Origin: Pyxidicoccus trucidator | GTDB lineage: Bacteria > Myxococcota > Myxococcia > Myxococcales > Myxococcaceae | Length of the DNA: 64,000 nt | Assembly (NCBI RefSeq): GCF_010894435.1 | Contig: NZ_JAAIXZ010000013.1 | Location: 132,214 to 196,213 of the forward strand | Direction of reading: 5' to 3' | In this document: piece by piece, positions 61,656 through 64,000 of the stretch | Layout: each line of letters begins with the position of its first letter | How positions within the stretch are numbered: position 1 is the first letter of the stretch | Notes under the pieces: model-generated | Told to the model about the DNA's origin: nothing | The model's database searches: none | What the model saw: only the letters and a program-made list of their open reading frames with translations | Translations under genes and position numbers: made by a program

Positions 61656-62180
61656 ATGCGAAACACCCTGAAGGCAGGTCTGGCGGCGCTGGCGTCCGTG
61701 GCGCTCATCCCCATGGCCGTCGGAGCGCACGAGGTCCGCTCCCCGTTCCCCGGCACGGTGACGGCCACCACGAACTACCCGAGCGGCGGCTACCACGGCG
61801 CCGTGGATATCGGCCCCGGCAGCTGCAACTACTGGGGCGCCGAGACGGGCGTGGTCGGCTCGGTCTCCTGGACGGTCACCATCAAGACCACCGGCGTGGT
61901 CTGCAACGGCAACGGCTACGAGAACGCGAACGAGGCCCGCCACCTCTGGCAGAGCGGGTGGACGTTCCGCCAGAAGCACTGGATCAAGACGGCCGACTCC
62001 CGCAACCGCACCTGCGACCGCTGCCAGATTGGGAACGCCGGCGGCACCGGACAGGCCACCGGCCCGCATGCCCACCTCATGCAGGACAAGCTCGGCACCA
62101 AGGACATCGGCTGGTACGACGGCTACACCGTCTACGGTGAGGCCGTGGACCGCAGCGAGACCATCGGCTTCCTGGACTGA
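61656..62180 (+). CDS. Secreted M23-type (LytM) peptidase
   Basis: The 174-residue protein has a signal peptide (LAALASVALIPMAVGAHE). The mature domain has the zinc motifs of M23 peptidases: GGYHGAVDIGPGS (H-x-x-x-D) and ATGPHAHLMQDK (H-x-H). Four Cys residues (SCNYWGAE, VVCNGNG, TCDRCQ) are likely to form disulphides, as in beta-lytic metalloproteases of predatory and soil bacteria. It would cut peptidoglycan cross-links, perhaps of prey. AAAGGA precedes ATG 61656 by 8 nt. It is divergent from the PhoD-like gene and stands alone. Confidence 0.87.
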   Translation: MRNTLKAGLAALASVALIPMAVGAHEVRSPFPGTVTATTNYPSGGYHGAVDIGPGSCNYWGAETGVVGSVSWTVTIKTTGVVCNGNGYENANEARHLWQSGWTFRQKHWIKTADSRNRTCDRCQIGNAGGTGQATGPHAHLMQDKLGTKDIGWYDGYTVYGEAVDRSETIGFLD

Positions 62181-62234
62181 GCCAGCGCTTCCCCGCGCAC
62201 GTGGGCCCCCGGCCCGCGGCAGCGCCCCATGAGG

Positions 62235-62348
62235 GCCGGTGGGTCGACCGGACCCTCACCGGAGCCTCATGGGGCCGCTGTCCTTCCGGACGCTTGCGGC
62301 CGAGCCCCGCTCGGCGCGGTCGCGAAAAACCCGGGGAGAAAATCCCCG
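62235..62348 (+). terminator. Hairpins and A/T-rich patch downstream of the M23 gene
   Basis: The first hairpin (62235-62262) uses CCGGTG-GGTC and GACC-CT-CACCGG. A second, CGGGGA/TCCCCG (62332-62348), is followed by an unusually A/T-rich stretch (TGAAATCATTTTTCAAG, 62349-62365). The second element resembles a classic Rho-independent terminator but lies ~150 bp after the stop; the A/T patch may also be the promoter of the gene at 62424. Confidence 0.5.
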
Positions 62349-62423
62349 TGAAATCATTTTTCAAGACAGCGGCGGCCCCGGGCCCTCCTGAGGGGCTGGA
62401 ACCCCTCACAGGCCCCCACCGCC

Positions 62424-63644
62424 ATGACTCCAGAATCCGTCCACCGCTCCGCCGCTCCCGTGACGGGCCCCCAGGGCCGGCGCCCGCCACTCGTCCTGCT
62501 CGGACTTGGCGCCGTCGTGCTGCTCGCCGGTGTGGCGCTGCTCGCCTACGGCCCCAGGGGCGGTGAGGAGTCCGGGTCCGACGGCGCCTCCTCCAGCGCC
62601 CACGCGAAGGGCCACTCCGGGACGGGAGGCTCCAATGGCCACTCCGGCGGGGGCGCCGCGCAGGCCGAGGAGCCGCCGCCCCGGTTCGAGGCCACCGTCT
62701 GCTGGCGGGACATCGAGCGCTTCAACGAGTCGGTGACGATTGGGAGCTTCCGGAACTGGGCCGCGCCCCTCTTGGCGTCGAGGGACCCGAACGTCCGGGC
62801 CTACTTGCGCGAGCGCCTCACGGAGCTCATCGGCAACGACGCGGGCCACGCGCTCGAGGTGCTGGGCTGGAGCCGCGACGCCGCGCCCCGGGAGTTCAAC
62901 GTCATCATGATGGCGCTGCGCGACTCGGAGGCCGTCCACCAGCCCCAGGTCGCCGCGCGGCTCCTGGAGCAGGGCATGGACCTCACCCTGGACGGCCAGC
63001 GGCGCGCGGGCCTCCTCTCCGCGCTGGACACGCAGAAGCGGCTGGACCCGGCCTCGCTCGGCACGCTGGCGGACTTCGCGAGGGACCCGGTCTCCGGCGA
63101 GGCGGGCTGGGCCGCCACGCGCACCATCGCCCGGGTGATGAAGCGCGACTTCAACGCGAAGGGGAACCTCGCGCCGTACATGGACAAGCTGCTCACCATC
63201 GGCGTCGAGTCGCCCGACGAGCAGATCCGCTACCTGGCGCTGTCCATGCCCATGCACGCGACGCCCGTGCTGGATGATGAAGCCAGCGCGCGCTACGCGA
63301 AGGTCCTCACCACCGAGGGCAGCCCGGAAGGCCGCGAGGCGGCGGCGCACAACCTCTCGGTGTCCGGCGGCGACAAGGCCCGGACGCTGGAGCTGTTCGC
63401 CCAGTCCTTCACGGCGGAGCAGGACATCTGCGTGCGGTGGGCCCTCTTCCGCTTCGCCGCGCGCGTGGCCGGCCAGGAGTCGCTGCCCACCATGGCGAAC
63501 ATGGCCATCGCCGACCCGCGCTTCCAGCCCCTCTACCAGACCTTCGAGCGCATCTACGCGAGCGGCACCCTCGACTTCGTGCGGGTGTGGAACAGCCTGC
63601 CCGACCAGGACCCCTTCGGCTGCCTCGACCGCCACGAAGAATGA
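62424..63644 (+). CDS. Membrane-anchored HEAT-repeat-like protein of unknown function
   Basis: A 406-residue protein with an N-terminal cytoplasmic tail, one membrane span (PLVLLGLGAVVLLAGVALLAYG, ~22-43) and a Ser/Gly/His linker. The remaining ~310 residues are helical with HEAT-like pairs (DPNVRAYLRERLTELIGNDA, PEGREAAAHNLSVSGGDKAR, DICVRWALFRFAARVAG). I do not recognise a named family. The gene after it begins 17 bp downstream and also has a signal peptide and helical repeats, so they may be paralogues working together at the envelope. Confidence 0.75.
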   Translation: MTPESVHRSAAPVTGPQGRRPPLVLLGLGAVVLLAGVALLAYGPRGGEESGSDGASSSAHAKGHSGTGGSNGHSGGGAAQAEEPPPRFEATVCWRDIERFNESVTIGSFRNWAAPLLASRDPNVRAYLRERLTELIGNDAGHALEVLGWSRDAAPREFNVIMMALRDSEAVHQPQVAARLLEQGMDLTLDGQRRAGLLSALDTQKRLDPASLGTLADFARDPVSGEAGWAATRTIARVMKRDFNAKGNLAPYMDKLLTIGVESPDEQIRYLALSMPMHATPVLDDEASARYAKVLTTEGSPEGREAAAHNLSVSGGDKARTLELFAQSFTAEQDICVRWALFRFAARVAGQESLPTMANMAIADPRFQPLYQTFERIYASGTLDFVRVWNSLPDQDPFGCLDRHEE

Positions 63645-63661
63645 GCACGGGAACCCACGCC

Positions 63662-64000
63662 ATGACCTGCCCCTCCTCCTTCTCCTCGCGCGCGCTCGGC
63701 CTCGTCGCGCTCGCGCTCATCCCCCTCCTCCCCGTCACGGCGTCCGCCCAGGCCGCGGCCCCGGCGGTCCCCGAGCTGCGCGCGGACTCCTGCTCCGTCG
63801 AGGGGTTGATGGACAGCATCCGCCGGGGGCTTTCCTCCAAGTCCCCCGCCTACAGGAAGTACCTGCGCACGCTGCTGCGCGAGTCCGCCGTCACGCTGCC
63901 GGACGCCGAGCTGCGCGCGGCCTTCGAGCGGGAGACGGACCCCGCCATGGTCGAGCACCTCGCCGCCGCGCTGGTGGCGCGCACCGAGCGCGGGGCGGAC
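63662..64000 (+). CDS. Secreted helical protein, 3'-truncated by the window edge
   Basis: The frame is open from ATG 63662 to the last base (113 codons). It begins MTCPSSFSSRALGLVALAL with signal cleavage near TASAQA, followed by a helical part with ELRADSCSVEGLMDSIRRGL, SPAYRKYLRTLLRESAVTLP and DPAMVEHLAAALVARTERGA. The pattern resembles the HEAT-like part of the upstream protein. It starts 17 bp after that gene, so cotranscription is likely. The C-terminus is outside the window. Confidence 0.7.
   Translation, partial: MTCPSSFSSRALGLVALALIPLLPVTASAQAAAPAVPELRADSCSVEGLMDSIRRGLSSKSPAYRKYLRTLLRESAVTLPDAELRAAFERETDPAMVEHLAAALVARTERGAD

Overview
The window is very GC-rich bacterial DNA with strong G/C bias at third codon positions. 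Its gene content points to a myxobacterium of the Myxococcus/Pyxidicoccus/Corallococcus type. The markers are a Dsg-like IF-3 with an AUC start and a long C-terminal tail, two eukaryote-like Ser/Thr kinases with one membrane span, a DUF2378 (TIGR02265) protein, Imm11-type paralogues in tandem, and many lipoproteins. No rRNA, tRNA or CRISPR array was seen. This assignment is inference from gene families, not from a marker-gene comparison.

Layout. 1-2.4 kb: three tandem Imm11/DUF1629-type putative immunity genes, the first cut by the window edge. 2.4-13.2 kb: an APH(6)-type kinase, a VOC protein, infC, RNase Z, a PhyH dioxygenase, a Ser/Thr kinase, a DUF938 methyltransferase, a TonB-like protein, a DUF4173 membrane protein and an ArsC-like protein lacking the P-loop arginine. 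13.5-24.9 kb: TerC, a coiled-coil membrane protein, a triple-PAS histidine kinase, a lamin-tail lipoprotein/nuclease operon, a helix-hairpin-helix outer-membrane protein, an esterase and a DUF2378 protein. 24.9-36.6 kb: an ATP-grasp enzyme, a muramidase-membrane fusion, a DUF6311 membrane protein, a serine hydrolase, a PEGA lipoprotein, a caspase-barrel fusion, a GNAT protein and HtpX. 36.7-45.1 kb: a region that looks like a diverged ~5.7 kb block duplication. It contains a DUF6959-like gene and its remnant, two near-identical SRPBCC genes, and a leftover 3' end of a secreted-protein gene, with an ISL3 transposase remnant in between. 45.3-47.4 kb: small cupin, unknown and DUF3667 genes. 47.4-50.3 kb: a compositionally different cassette (AAA ATPase, Toprim-like protein, unknown) that looks like a defence system. 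50.3-64 kb: EttA, a metallophosphoesterase, an EEP nuclease-MIR fusion, a DUF1444-like protein, an ABC exporter, a PEGA Ser/Thr kinase, a PhoD-like phosphatase, an M23 peptidase and two HEAT-like envelope proteins, the last cut by the right edge.

How the genes work together. Most are single genes or pairs. The clearest cooperative units are the ATPase/Toprim pair (8-nt overlap), the lamin-tail/SNase pair (13-nt overlap), the polyamine deacetylase with the DUF6959-like gene, the cupin with its unknown partner (3-nt gap), the ABC ATPase with its permease, and the divergent LysR/PLP-enzyme pair. Convergent genes are usually separated by perfect GC-rich hairpins that probably serve as bidirectional terminators.

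The best candidates for undescribed biology are the 47.4-50.3 kb cassette, the EEP-MIR fusion, the caspase-TPR-barrel protein, the muramidase-membrane fusion with a lost or ACG start codon, and the Imm11 paralogues whose tails switch from acidic to histone-like basic.
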